From Craspedostauros australis (lineage: Eukaryota > Bacillariophyta > Bacillariophyceae > Mastogloiales > Achnanthaceae), in assembly GCA_026770025.1 (NCBI GenBank), contig JAMXDE010000015.1:806001-870000 (forward strand): 64,000 nt of DNA, written 5' to 3'. Shown here one piece after another: positions 44,104-54,139 of this stretch; within the stretch, counting starts at the first letter, position 1; each line of letters begins with the position of its first letter. Both the position numbers and the translations under genes were made by a program. The notes under the pieces were generated by a model. It was not told the origin of the DNA. It worked only from the letters and a program-made list of their open reading frames with translations, and searched no databases.

Positions 44104-46361
44104 ATGCTCGTCGGAAAACGAAACTGCCTGCTGGCAGCGTTGATCATGCTGCGCATGGCGGAGAACAGCCCCCAGGCCTTCACCAATGACATGTACAGCG
44201 GCGTGCAACGTAAATCCGTGTCGAAAGTGGGAAATGTCGTCCCAACAACCAGCAGGCCACAGGATCGATCGCTGCACCTCACGACGGAAAGCGGTTCCGG
44301 CGTCGCCTCGGTCGGACCCGACAAAGGAATGGACGACGCAGACGAGTTCCTTGCCACCATAGAAGACACGGATGACGACGACGATGAGGACGTTGATGTG
44401 GAGGAGGTATTGGGCGAGGCAGCGGCGTCGAACCAGAAGCACCAGCCGCGTCGCAAGGTCAAGCCGTTCGATGGCGACGTTCGGTTTTTGCGCAAGCGCA
44501 CGACGGAGTTGCTGCGTGCAACGCATCCCTCCGTGTGGGTCGGTGCTTCAGAATCCTCTGCAGACGCCGGCACGACGAACAAGGACAGCAACCTGATCGG
44601 TTCCAAGATGAAGATCGGGTTGAAAACATTCAATTTCCTCATCGGCGCATGGACGTCATCCGGTGAGACGGATGCCCCGGATCAGGCCATGGCGTTGCTG
44701 CGACGCATGGAGGAGCTGCATCGAGCGAAGACCAACAAGTTGGCAGAGGATTGCCCGTTCGATGTCAGCCCCGATGCTCGGTCCTACACCAAGGTCATCA
44801 ACGCCCTCGCGAAGTCCCCCTCGTTGGAGGACGCGGGAGCCATCGCGGAGAGCATACTGAAACGCATGGACTCGCTTTACCAGAAAGGCAAGAACAGTGC
44901 CAGCCAACCCAACCGATTCACCTACTGCGCCGTCATCGAAGCGTACGCCAACAACGGCGAGCCCCATGCCGCCGAGCACATCGAACGCCTGTGCGACACC
45001 ATGCTGGAGATGTATGAGAATGGTGACACCAGCATGCAACCCACAACAAGGTGCTTCAACTGCGCCATCATCGCCCATGCCAAGAGCGGGCAGCCGGGCG
45101 CCGCCCTGCGCGCCGAGGCCGTGTTGGATCGTCTGCGGGCGCTCCACGACAGCGGCATGACGGAGCTGAAACCGACGACGGCGACGTACAACAGCCTCAT
45201 CACCGCCTGGGCCAACTCCCGCGAGCGCCTCTCCGCCGACAGCGCGGAATCCGTCCTGTCTCAGATGGAGGCCGAGTTCCAGTCGGGCAACTTGGACTGC
45301 CAACCCACGACGGTCAGCTACAACGCCGTCATCGACGCCTACGCCAAAAGCGGCGAGCCTGGTTCGGCCCAGCATGCCGAGGACGTGCTGAAACGCATGC
45401 AGGAATGCGAGTACGACACCGTCATGTACAACACGCGATCCTTCAATTCCGTCATGAACGCGTGGGCCAGAAGTCGGGAGTATGGGGCGGAAGAAAAGGC
45501 GGAGTCGTTGCTAAAGTGCATGACGAAGTTGGCCGACGAAGGCAACATCTTGCTGCAACCGGACGTCCGCAGCTTTTCCACGGTCATCAGTGGTGAGTTT
45601 GCCTTGCCTTCTTCTCTATTGGGAATATTGCGTCTGTCGTATCGTCGTCTTGTGTTGCGCAGCGTCAATCTCATCTCACACCGCATTGAATGCCATTCTC
45701 TGATTATCTTTCATTCGCGTCACCGCACCACTGATCTGAATCCTCCACTTCAACTTCAACCCCGGCTTCACCCCACTCGTACCGCGCCATCTTGATTGCA
45801 CTTGACCGAAAATTGCCCTTCGATTGAACAACTGCTTCGACAGCCTGGGGACGAAGCCAAAGCTACGGCAAGGCCCAGCGCGCGAACGAACTGTTTGAGG
45901 ATATGCTTGCGCTGTACGAGAATGGCAATGAATCCGTCCGACCAAACGTCGTGGCTGTGAATGCCGTGTTGAATGCCTGCGCCTACACGTCCGCCATGAC
46001 GGATGATCTCGGTCAGGTGATGGACATTGCGCACACACGCATGAAGGAACTGGAACGCAGCAATTACGGTTCGCCGGATCAGGTGACGTATGGAACATTC
46101 CTGAAGGTCTGCAGCAACCTCATGGAGGATCCCGACTCGCTGGAGCAGGTCGCGGAGCTCATCTTCAAGAAGTGCTGCCGGGACGGTCAGCTGGGAAATC
46201 TCGTCTTGCAGGAGGTCAAGCATAGCGCGACGCCGGAGCTGTTTGAGAAGCTGACGAAAAAATCCGCCTTGCACGATGTGGCGGTGGAGGAACTCCCGGA
46301 GGAATGGTCTCGCAATGTCGTGGAAGGCAAATGGAAGCGCAACAGACGGAACATGCGATGA
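44104..46361 (+). CDS. Pentatricopeptide-repeat (PPR) protein, probably organellar (two exons)
   Basis: Exon 1 (44104-45592) and exon 2 (45844-46361) join at phase 1 to 668 residues; the junction restores TVISAWGRSQSYGKA. At least seven PPR units of ~35-45 residues are visible from residue ~165: FNFLIGAWTSSGE, SYTKVINALAKSP, TYCAVIEAYANNGE, CFNCAIIAHAKSGQ, TYNSLITAWANSRE, SYNAVIDAYAKSGE, SFNSVMNAWARSRE, then FSTVISAWGRSQS. PPR proteins bind RNA and act in organellar RNA processing or translation. The start MLVGKRNCLLAALIMLRMAE followed by NSPQAFTND resembles a diatom bipartite leader (signal peptide, then Phe at the cleavage site), suggesting plastid import, but the match to ASAFAP is imperfect. 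An acidic run (DTDDDDDEDVDVEE) precedes the repeats. Confidence 0.9.
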
Positions 46362-46627
46362 TAGGACGGTGATCGAATGCAGCAGATCTCGACACCCTTA
46401 CGAATAACGAACCAGCGCGGTACTGTATACCAGAGGAGTATCTGTGCCATCCTGATTGAACATGGAGTACTCCAGACAGTAGATGACTCTATTGCAGAGC
46501 ACAATAGTTGCTGTCAACATCTTGAGTCGGTCTCTTGTTTAGCATTGGTTTAGATTACGGTCTACATATATTGCACGTGTTGCATCTGCTCGCTGGCAGG
46601 AGCACGGAGAACTCCACACATCTTCAT

Positions 46628-47902
46628 TCATGTCTCGTACTCGTAGTATTCCACAACCTGGATGGGAGACTGCTGCGACGTGTCATGCGTTTTCTGTGTG
46701 GGCGTCGACGGTTGGCCTGCGTGGGCTTTCGGTGGATGGCATCCCGTGGCGTCGCAAGGTGCATCCGCCGCCATGGGCGTGGCTTGTGAGACCACATCGT
46801 CGCCGAGCGCAATGATGCGCTTCCATTGGCCGGCATACGCCTGCAGCGTATCGAAATCGATGCCATCCGCAGCCTTGATTTGATCTTCAAAGAAATGGAA
46901 CGATACAGCAGAGAGCGCCATGCTATCCGAAGCAAACGACGGCGGGCGGCGAAGATCGATGCCTTGTGACAGCTGTTGGATGGCAACGCCGATGGCCGCT
47001 TGCGCAAGTTTGGATGGCTTGCAATGAACGTAATTGGGATTGCGGATGGACTCGATGATGGCATCCTCTGCGAGTGTGCGAATGTGATCCGCAAAGACGG
47101 AGCTGTCGTGATCGCGGCTTTCATCATCGGACTCGCAACTGTGATCAAAGATGTCATCGTCGATCTTCCAATCCGTCATCAGCGCGAGATACTGATTCAC
47201 GAAGCAGTTGGGTGTGGGGACGTGGATTCTCCACTTGAGCACGCGCAGCAATTGGCGCTCCATGTGCTCCACATCTTGCACGTCGAAGCTGCCGTCACCC
47301 AGCCCGACCAAAGCCGTGAGCTTGAGAAGCCGCTGATGCGGAGAGTCGAAAGCCTTCAATGCGAGAACCAAGGATGTCAGTGCCAGGCAGGAGTACTGCT
47401 GCGGCGTGATGGCGATGGTATCCGCAGAGCGTGTGTCGCAGATTTCACCGGTGCAAGTATACGACGACGACACAGCCACGTCCATATAGTAGGCGGCAGC
47501 ACTCACCACCTCGGGCTGCAGCTTGCAATGCCCCACGATGGAGGCGATCCAATCGATCATTTGGCGTCGCCACGTTTTGTTCTGCTGGGGGTCGCACATG
47601 AGGAAGGGATGCTTCGCGTGCGCGGATCGGTTGTACGTTGTGGATTCGAGTTTCTTCATGTGCTGAATGCGATCACGGACCTCTTCCTGCCGTTGTCGCA
47701 GGTATGCGGGCTGGTCTTCCTGTAGCAGTTGCTCCTGCGGCGGCTGCTGGTGTTGTTGTTGCTGTTGGTTGTCATAAGTACCAGCATGACCATGGTTGAC
47801 GCAGGAGCAGTCTGCTTGATGCGCATGTGGTCGCAGTGGATTCATGTTGGCAGCCAACTCAGAGTTTGGCTGAACAGAAACGAGGATGTGCATATTGTGC
47901 AT
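46628..47902 (-). CDS. Cyclin, resembling diatom-specific cyclins
   Basis: ATG at 47902 gives 424 residues; an in-frame ATG at 47986 would add 28 low-complexity residues encoded by CAA/ACA repeats, which look like leader. The cyclin box begins near residue 105: TWRRQMIDWIASIVGHCKLQ, PEVVSAAAYYMDVAVSS, then YSCLALTSLVLALKAFDSP, and MERQLLRVLKWRIHVPTPNCFVNQYL, the second fold opening. The RRQMIDW form in place of the MRAILIDW of A/B-type cyclins, together with the Gln-rich N-terminus, resembles diatom-specific cyclins thought to link environmental signals to the cell cycle. No destruction box is evident in the N-terminus. It is convergent with the PPR gene (266 bp apart). The upstream region holds an unusual cluster of TGACGT sites. 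Confidence 0.85.
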   Translation of the reverse strand: MHNMHILVSVQPNSELAANMNPLRPHAHQADCSCVNHGHAGTYDNQQQQQHQQPPQEQLLQEDQPAYLRQRQEEVRDRIQHMKKLESTTYNRSAHAKHPFLMCDPQQNKTWRRQMIDWIASIVGHCKLQPEVVSAAAYYMDVAVSSSYTCTGEICDTRSADTIAITPQQYSCLALTSLVLALKAFDSPHQRLLKLTALVGLGDGSFDVQDVEHMERQLLRVLKWRIHVPTPNCFVNQYLALMTDWKIDDDIFDHSCESDDESRDHDSSVFADHIRTLAEDAIIESIRNPNYVHCKPSKLAQAAIGVAIQQLSQGIDLRRPPSFASDSMALSAVSFHFFEDQIKAADGIDFDTLQAYAGQWKRIIALGDDVVSQATPMAADAPCDATGCHPPKAHAGQPSTPTQKTHDTSQQSPIQVVEYYEYET

Positions 47903-49286
47903 GGTCGTTGTTGTTGTTGATGCTGTTGTTATTGTTATTGTTGTTTTGAGATGATGAGTGCTCGTTGGTTCGAATTTTATGAGCATGTGTGATGCGAAGA
48001 AGACTGGAGGGAGGCAAAAGGCTCGCGTTGTTGTCGGTGTGGCAAGTGTGGAAGCGAAGGTTTGCACCAGTATGATGCTATGATTGTGATGCGATTGGTG
48101 TGAGTTGCAACGATTGCCTGATTGGAATGATCACATGAGATGGGTCTTGATCAAGACACTCGAGAGTGGGGCTCGTCAGTCCAAATCATTCATCAACACG
48201 ACGTTGCGCGTCCGGTTGTTCGCAGAGTGTTTGCGTGTTTGTTCTGTTGATCGTCATCACTGGGCTGTGTGGTTGTGTGGACAGTGTTCCTGCCATCACC
48301 CTTGGCCAACAATTCTGCTGATGCTGCAGTTGATTCTTCGCTCACGGAGAGCAAGTGCAACGGTCACATGCAACTGCACGACGTTTAGCCAAAGACGAAA
48401 CACGCTGTTTGATCGAAAATGCAACTCCAGTGAAGGCAGAAACGGTGACCATTTCCATGTCTGTCTCTCTCTGTCCTTGGTCGCCCACCATCGTGTGTGC
48501 GGATACCTCCTTGTTCCTTTCTGGCCGCTTCGCTGCGTGCGTCCAAACAACTCGCTGTGCGAGCAAGCGAGCAGCCAATGCGGATCAGAACCTGTTCTCT
48601 TTCGCCGCTTCTCTCTTTGCCTTCGCTTCCCCGTGTTTGGTTGACACAAGGAAAGGAAACGTCTGTTTCTGACAAAAACGTCATTGCCTACGTCATCTGT
48701 GACGTCTAACGACACGATACATCCAATGAAAACGTTGGGAGACGTCATCACAAAAAGAAAGACGACGTGGACAATTAACGCGATGACGTATGTCTCGTGA
48801 ATAACATCATCCAATAATAATCGACCCTGCAGTTGACGTCATGCATTGTTCACGAGTTGGCAGAAATACCTCCTCGCTGGCCACAATTCCAAGTGTGTTT
48901 GTATCTTGTGCCGTATCTTTCCGCAATGTTCTTGTTGACGTCGACATCAGACATGCGATGCAAGGATCCACGTACTCGTCTGTGTGCACGAGATGCGACG
49001 TGGTATGCCATGATGTGGCGCGGCGTGATGCGATCCCATTCCGCATCCGAGACAGAGGGCGAGGGGGTTGCTGACGGACATTCTCATTTTGCTTCGCTTC
49101 CATTCAATCACTTGTTGATGACGACGTCACCGTCACGAGGTGGCGCATTGGGAAGTGTTATGAGGGATGGTGTTGCAGGGTGTTCCGAAGTGCAGTGCCG
49201 ACTTTGAATTTGTCATGATGGCAAACACACCAACACACGATCACCTGCGTCCGTTGCCCTCGCTGACATCGTAGCATCAATTCAAT
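47903..49286. other. Upstream region of the cyclin gene
   Basis: 1.38 kb between the cyclin start and the 3' end of the next minus-strand gene, so the cyclin is the only known gene that can use it as a promoter. 48070-48660 has short open frames only. 48678-49129 holds eight TGACGT/ACGTCA words and two CCAAT boxes, listed separately. Confidence 0.5.
48678..49129. promoter_or_regulatory. Cluster of eight TGACGT (bZIP/CRE-type) sites with CCAAT boxes
   Basis: ACGTCA or TGACGT occurs at 48678, 48690, 48700, 48743, 48785, 48835 (full palindrome TGACGTCA), 48936 and 49124. CCAAT is at 48724 and 48812. With equal base frequencies about 0.2 hits would be expected in 452 bp, so the enrichment is large. 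TGACGT is the core recognised by bZIP factors, including aureochromes and the factors acting on CO2/cAMP-responsive elements in diatoms. The cluster lies 0.78-1.23 kb upstream of the cyclin ATG. Confidence 0.6.
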
Positions 49287-51593
49287 TCAATTGAAGTGCT
49301 TGGATGTGTACGGCACCATCAGCGGGCATGTTTGAGATCGAATTCGTGACCACCGCCCTTTGTCAACCAAATCAACACCTGATTGAATGCGATCTTTCTC
49401 ATCTTGTCTGTTCGCGTTGATTCCACCTGGTTCGACCATGCTCTCGCTTTGCTGCGACTGTCGTTGCTTCATTTCTTTGTGGACAGACTCCCATGGAAAA
49501 CGAGCAATCGGCGTCAAGTCTGCACCAAGCTCTGTGCCTCCCTTCGCGAGTACCACAGTATACATGAGCTGGTTACCCTGTCGAAATGGCTGTCGAACTT
49601 GAACGACATGACATCCGTCTGTATCGATGGCTGCGTCGTGCATCCACGACAGAAATGGCTCAAAGTCTTCTGTGTTGACGAGCAGTACCATTCTGCCGGT
49701 GCCTGGACGCAGGACGCGACAGCACTCCTGCATCCACAAAGAAGCTGTCGCATCCGGCGAGATTGTGCCTTTGTGCTTGGATGTGGGGAAGCGAGACATG
49801 ATCTTGTCGACAGAGCCATTGGCAAAGGCCCACACGGGCCGTTGCTGTATTGATGGATTGGTTTCCGTTCCGACGTTGGAAGGTTTGGACATTTTCGTGA
49901 TAGCCTTCCTTTGCGGCTTGGGGGCATTCTGGTAGTATCTCCCAACATCTACTCGCTGCACATGAATGCGGGTGCTTGTTGATCTGGCATTCATCCGCAC
50001 ATGTTCCACATGTCCTGCATTCACGTCGATGCCGTGGTACGTTGCCAGCGGCCAGTACTTTGCGGCCTCGATCAGAAACGTGCCGCGACCACAATTGGGA
50101 TCGAGGACAACATCCCCGCGTTCGATTTCTGCTGTCCTTGCGACGAAGAATGACTCAATTCGTTGCTGCTTCTGCCGATGCTGCGCATTTTGTCGCATCA
50201 CACTTGGCGATCTGGAGGTGGACGAAGAAATCACGTTCATCATTTTCCGTGCGGATAACGGGTAGATTCGTTCATGCGTGATGAGCTCCAAAGCCCATGC
50301 AGTTTTGGTGTTCGCAGTATCGTTGTTTCTGCTGCTGTTGCCTCTGTCGCAAACGGGATGAATTTCTTGAACATAAAAATGCATCATCGGAGTCTCCTTC
50401 GCAGAACACTTGCGGAATCGTGCGCGTTGCTTTCGCCGAATCCTACTGCTCGAGGCGCTCTCATCTTCTTGGTCCGATCCAAAGAACATGTAGTCGTGCT
50501 CCACGAGAACGTTCGAGATCCATTTCCCAATGTGATGCTGGAGCTCTGAGCGAGGCTCCTTTCGATTTCTAGGCTTCCTCGACGATCGTCGCTCCCGCGA
50601 ATTGGTGCGTTGTTGCCTGGTGGGAATGAAGGAAACTTGGAACGATACGTGGACTGGTGGCAATGGCGAGCTTGAATCATGCATTTCCTCATCGACGGGT
50701 GAGCTACGAAAGGGATCCTCGTTCCAATCGACATGGTTGCAGTTGCGTTTGAAATTCCCAAGGCACTGCCAATTGAGGATTGCCGACTGGAGCTCGGCCA
50801 CAAATCGATCCTCCCTCCTTGTTTCCTGAACTGGTCCAACAACGACTGGTTTATTGTACCGTGACGTCCAATGGTCCAACTCTGCTTCGTCGAATCGAAA
50901 TGCTTCTATTCGTATTTGATGGGCCGGGATGGTGGAGAGCCTGTGCGAGAAATCTGCATCATTGCTTTGATTGAAACTCCATTCGGTGCGCAATAGAGCG
51001 CATGGGTGATGGCCGCTTCGGTCATTACTCGTCACACCGGCGATGAAAGAGAGTTCACCGACTGATGGTTGGAGTATCGCCTTGATGTGACGCCTTTGCA
51101 ACTCCCATGGATCATCGAGGTGGCTGGATGGTTTCGCGTCGATCAATTCACCAGTTCCACTTCGATGCTTGTCGCCACTTCTGCGCCGCTGTCGTCGTGA
51201 CGATGTCCTCTCTTTGCCGACAGATTCGCTCGTACAGGATGTCGTATCATCTGATTGGAGTTCCGTGCTGACGGATGCGGTCGGGAGCGTTCGTGCACGA
51301 GATGCGTCCTCTGGATGCGGCTCGACCAGGGAAGGTATCAGCAATCGGAAGGTCGTCCAAGCCTCGATGCGGATAGGCACATTCAGAACCTGAAGGAGGA
51401 CGACGTGAGCAAACTGGAACCGCCGCCGCATGCAGTGGAGGAAGTTTGACGAAACGATGGAGCGTGTTGTTGATGGCGTCGTTGATGGGGCTGCTCGTAT
51501 TGGTACTTGTGGTGAAGAGGGTGGTACATACTCATCGCTGTGGTGGTTGCAGGCATCACCCCTGTTCACATTCATCCAATCCTCCGCGCGCAT
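49287..51593 (-). CDS. SAM-dependent RNA methyltransferase of the THUMP/UPF0020 class
   Basis: 768 residues in one exon; ATG 51593 is the first methionine codon in an otherwise longer open frame. The catalytic domain is at the C-terminus: VARTAEIERGDVVLDPNCGRGTFLIEAAKYWP (around residue 520, SAM motif I, of the form DPxCGxGTxxIEAA), GIDVNAGHVEHVRMNA, and WMQECCRVLRPGTGRMVLLV. This pattern is typical of THUMPD2/3, Trm14 and TrmN guanine-N2 methylases. The motif IV position reads IMSRFPTSK rather than NPPY or DIPFG, so the target-binding tetrapeptide is unusual. The ~450-residue N-terminal region contains an acceptable THUMP-like stretch (HIGKWISNVLVEHDYMFF) but is rich in Ser/Arg inserts. It shares a 433-bp divergent promoter with the next gene. 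Confidence 0.68.
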   Translation of the reverse strand: MRAEDWMNVNRGDACNHHSDEYVPPSSPQVPIRAAPSTTPSTTRSIVSSNFLHCMRRRFQFAHVVLLQVLNVPIRIEAWTTFRLLIPSLVEPHPEDASRARTLPTASVSTELQSDDTTSCTSESVGKERTSSRRQRRRSGDKHRSGTGELIDAKPSSHLDDPWELQRRHIKAILQPSVGELSFIAGVTSNDRSGHHPCALLRTEWSFNQSNDADFSHRLSTIPAHQIRIEAFRFDEAELDHWTSRYNKPVVVGPVQETRREDRFVAELQSAILNWQCLGNFKRNCNHVDWNEDPFRSSPVDEEMHDSSSPLPPVHVSFQVSFIPTRQQRTNSRERRSSRKPRNRKEPRSELQHHIGKWISNVLVEHDYMFFGSDQEDESASSSRIRRKQRARFRKCSAKETPMMHFYVQEIHPVCDRGNSSRNNDTANTKTAWALELITHERIYPLSARKMMNVISSSTSRSPSVMRQNAQHRQKQQRIESFFVARTAEIERGDVVLDPNCGRGTFLIEAAKYWPLATYHGIDVNAGHVEHVRMNARSTSTRIHVQRVDVGRYYQNAPKPQRKAITKMSKPSNVGTETNPSIQQRPVWAFANGSVDKIMSRFPTSKHKGTISPDATASLWMQECCRVLRPGTGRMVLLVNTEDFEPFLSWMHDAAIDTDGCHVVQVRQPFRQGNQLMYTVVLAKGGTELGADLTPIARFPWESVHKEMKQRQSQQSESMVEPGGINANRQDEKDRIQSGVDLVDKGRWSRIRSQTCPLMVPYTSKHFN

Positions 51594-52026
51594 TGTGCCA
51601 TTCGGACGCGAACTGCAGAAAGCGAAGAACAAACGTGCGTCACACCCATCAAACAAACGCTATGAATGTACTTTTGGCGATTCTCTGCACCGCAGTGCAA
51701 CGATGCGAACCGGAGCCGGATCTTTTGTCCAAACTTCCAATACCGCAACGAGAAGTTGATGGTCCTGAACAAATGCAGCAGAACACACAAGCACCACCAC
51801 CCCTGCGTTGGGAAAGGCTGTGGACCATGGCGGATGGTTGGCACTCCTGCTGTGTCGAAGACCGATCCATTTGGGCAGCACTCACACTTACAACAACAGT
51901 ATTCGTGAGATCCAACGAGACAAGCCGACGACACTTGCTCACGCGTCCATCCACATTTCACTCCTAAGTGGATTACTTCTTCACTCACCTGCATAGACGA
52001 CGACACAGGACGCAGGACTCATCACC
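51594..52026. promoter_or_regulatory. Divergent promoter region between methyltransferase and membrane-protein gene
   Basis: 433 bp between two divergent start codons. Overlapping short open frames on both strands have no domain content. No specific element is convincing. Confidence 0.45.
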
Positions 52027-52644
52027 ATGGATTCATCTGGTGCCGACCAAGGCGACGGCGAGAACATTTCCAAGATTTCGGAAATATTGGAACGTGCCAT
52101 CATCGTCGCATCGACCTGCGCCGCCATCCCGCTGTTCTCTATCGACCGCAAGGAGCTCGGTATCCGCAGCTTCGCATGGCTCGCGGCCTTTGGCTGCAGC
52201 ATGTTCAATCACATCTACCTGAACGAACCCACCAAAGACAACGTCGAAGTTTGGAGGAACGTCGATCGGTTGCTGCTATCGATGGTGTGCATCCCCGTGA
52301 CGCCGCACATCATGAAGATGGCGCGGTCGAATCAGCTCTTGGGATACGCCACGGTCCCGCCGCTCGTCGTGGTCGCCTATCTGAGCCAGGTGACGCCGTA
52401 CGATTCCGAGCTGTATTGGCAGATACGCAGCTTCCTCTTCATGTCCATCTTCATGCTGCCCTACATGAATCACATCTCGAGTCCACCAGAGGAGGAAGAG
52501 GAAGAAGAACCAGAACCTGAAGTTCCCGACAATCCTGCAGAAAAAGGACCGGGCGCACCTCAAGCCGAAGCTGCAACAAACACCTCCAACTCCACATCAA
52601 GACCCTCTTCGAAAAAGATGAGGGCGAACAAGAAGAAGCGCTGA
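52027..52644 (+). CDS. Small multi-span membrane protein with C-terminal di-lysine signal
   Basis: 205 residues from ATG 52027 to TGA. Four to five hydrophobic segments occupy residues ~23-150: IIVASTCAAIPLFSI, SFAWLAAFGCSMF, LLLSMVCIPVTPHIM, YATVPPLVVVAYL and FLFMSIFMLPYMN. They are followed by an acidic run (EEEEEEEPEPE) and a basic end. The last four residues, KKKR, fit the KKXX ER-retrieval rule if the tail is cytoplasmic. No family is recognised. It is transcribed divergently from the methyltransferase gene. Confidence 0.7.
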   Translation: MDSSGADQGDGENISKISEILERAIIVASTCAAIPLFSIDRKELGIRSFAWLAAFGCSMFNHIYLNEPTKDNVEVWRNVDRLLLSMVCIPVTPHIMKMARSNQLLGYATVPPLVVVAYLSQVTPYDSELYWQIRSFLFMSIFMLPYMNHISSPPEEEEEEEPEPEVPDNPAEKGPGAPQAEAATNTSNSTSRPSSKKMRANKKKR

Positions 52645-54139
52645 GCGGTAGTCCAATGCGGTATTGTCTGGCATGAATTCGAATGCATGTGCTCTTGGTG
52701 AAAGGAGACGGCTGTGATTACTCTCTGTGGAGTCTGATACATCTTTCTTGGGAGCTCTGGACGGTCTACGAGTAGATGCGATGAGGCAGGCAGGCAGGCA
52801 GGCAGGCAGGCAAGAAAGCTTGCGACTGTCATTCCAGTATCATGCTCGTTCTGATAACTGTGGACGGAAGTTCTCTATCAGAGCAATGTGCTTGCGTGGT
52901 AATATATGTAGGTAACTGAAGATTCTACTCCAACTTTGTTAAGTTCTAGTCATACTCGCACTGCACGTGGTCCATCGCTCGCCTGAATCCGAATGGCTTC
53001 AATCATGGGTTGCTCTGGCACGCACATGGGTGGCTCCCGCACCGCATCTTGATTTTCATCTGGTATGTTGAACGGAGCTTGCAGGATATCCTCGTATCCT
53101 AGTCCATGTCAATGTAAAACAAAATTAGAATGATTGACACCCGCCATGGCCGCCATACAGGCAAAGGACCCCATGCGTGGAGATCCTGCCAACAACAACC
53201 CGATCACCGCGGTGCAGGGCTGCATGAAGACGACGCCAGATAGTTATACGCGGTGGGGCGACAGCAGGGTGCCCTCGTAGTTGCACAAGCTATGGTACGC
53301 CTCAGTCTGCTCGGCGAACGGCATCTGTTCGAAGCCCAAGACGGGCGGCGTGGAGGACAGGCCCACTTGTGTGACCACGTCGCAGGCTGCCTGCAGATTT
53401 GGAAACGGACATCTCGAACAACCGAGGACAAGACAATGGATGTGTGACAAGGGACAGACTTCGACGCGAAGGGAGCATCGCGCCTGAGTGCATCAACCAC
53501 GAACTTGCGTAGAGCAGAGTAGTCGACCATCCTGGATATATGCACGCTTGTGACAATAGTCGTATGCTCTTTCCATAGGCCGTGTACTTGAGTTGCTCAA
53601 CGTCTTTGCTTAAATAATGTTATGTAATAGCTCGCACTTCCTTGGTGAATGAACTAAGTACGTTGCGACCACAACACTGGAAGGAGGCGAACAGAGAGAA
53701 CTTGAGACCCCACCCAGACATCAAAATTCGTTGGGAACAAAGTGGAATGCTCATGCTGCGATTGCGGTTCTACATTCTGCAAATCCATGATGTTCGAAGA
53801 AGATCGTGAGATGTTGCGCAGTCGCCAACTGCTACGACAAGAAACCGCCTCCAAGTTGTCTCGAGTCGCCAACCCCATAGCACCGTAAGTATTTTGAATC
53901 AGCATTTCATGTTTTATGTCTCCGACTCGAAAATCCCTGTAGATTATGGACGTATTATACCATACGTGTCCACGGCATGAGTATGGTAGACCAATGCTGA
54001 CCGCTCATTGAATGATGATGAAATGCAGGCATTGTTTGCTAGAGTTGATTGCATGAAGTAGAAGACTCATAATTTCCATCAGCATCACTTTGCAAAGTAT
54101 AAGACCATCGCACAACCCAACCAAGATTAGCCCAGCATC
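52645..54139. other. Intergenic region with a possible small gene remnant
   Basis: A GGCA microsatellite (seven units) lies at 52785-52812. On the minus strand between 53531 and 53244 a start (MVDYSALRKFVVDALRRD) and, in another frame after a tctgcag acceptor-like site, AACDVVTQVGLSS with FEQMPFAEQTEAYHSLC and a stop look protein-like. No good donor links them, so a short two-exon gene or a decayed fragment are both possible. Nothing else is seen. Confidence 0.3.
52785..52812. repeat. (GGCA)7 microsatellite
   Basis: Seven perfect tetranucleotide units, about 140 bp downstream of the membrane-protein stop codon. Confidence 0.9.
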
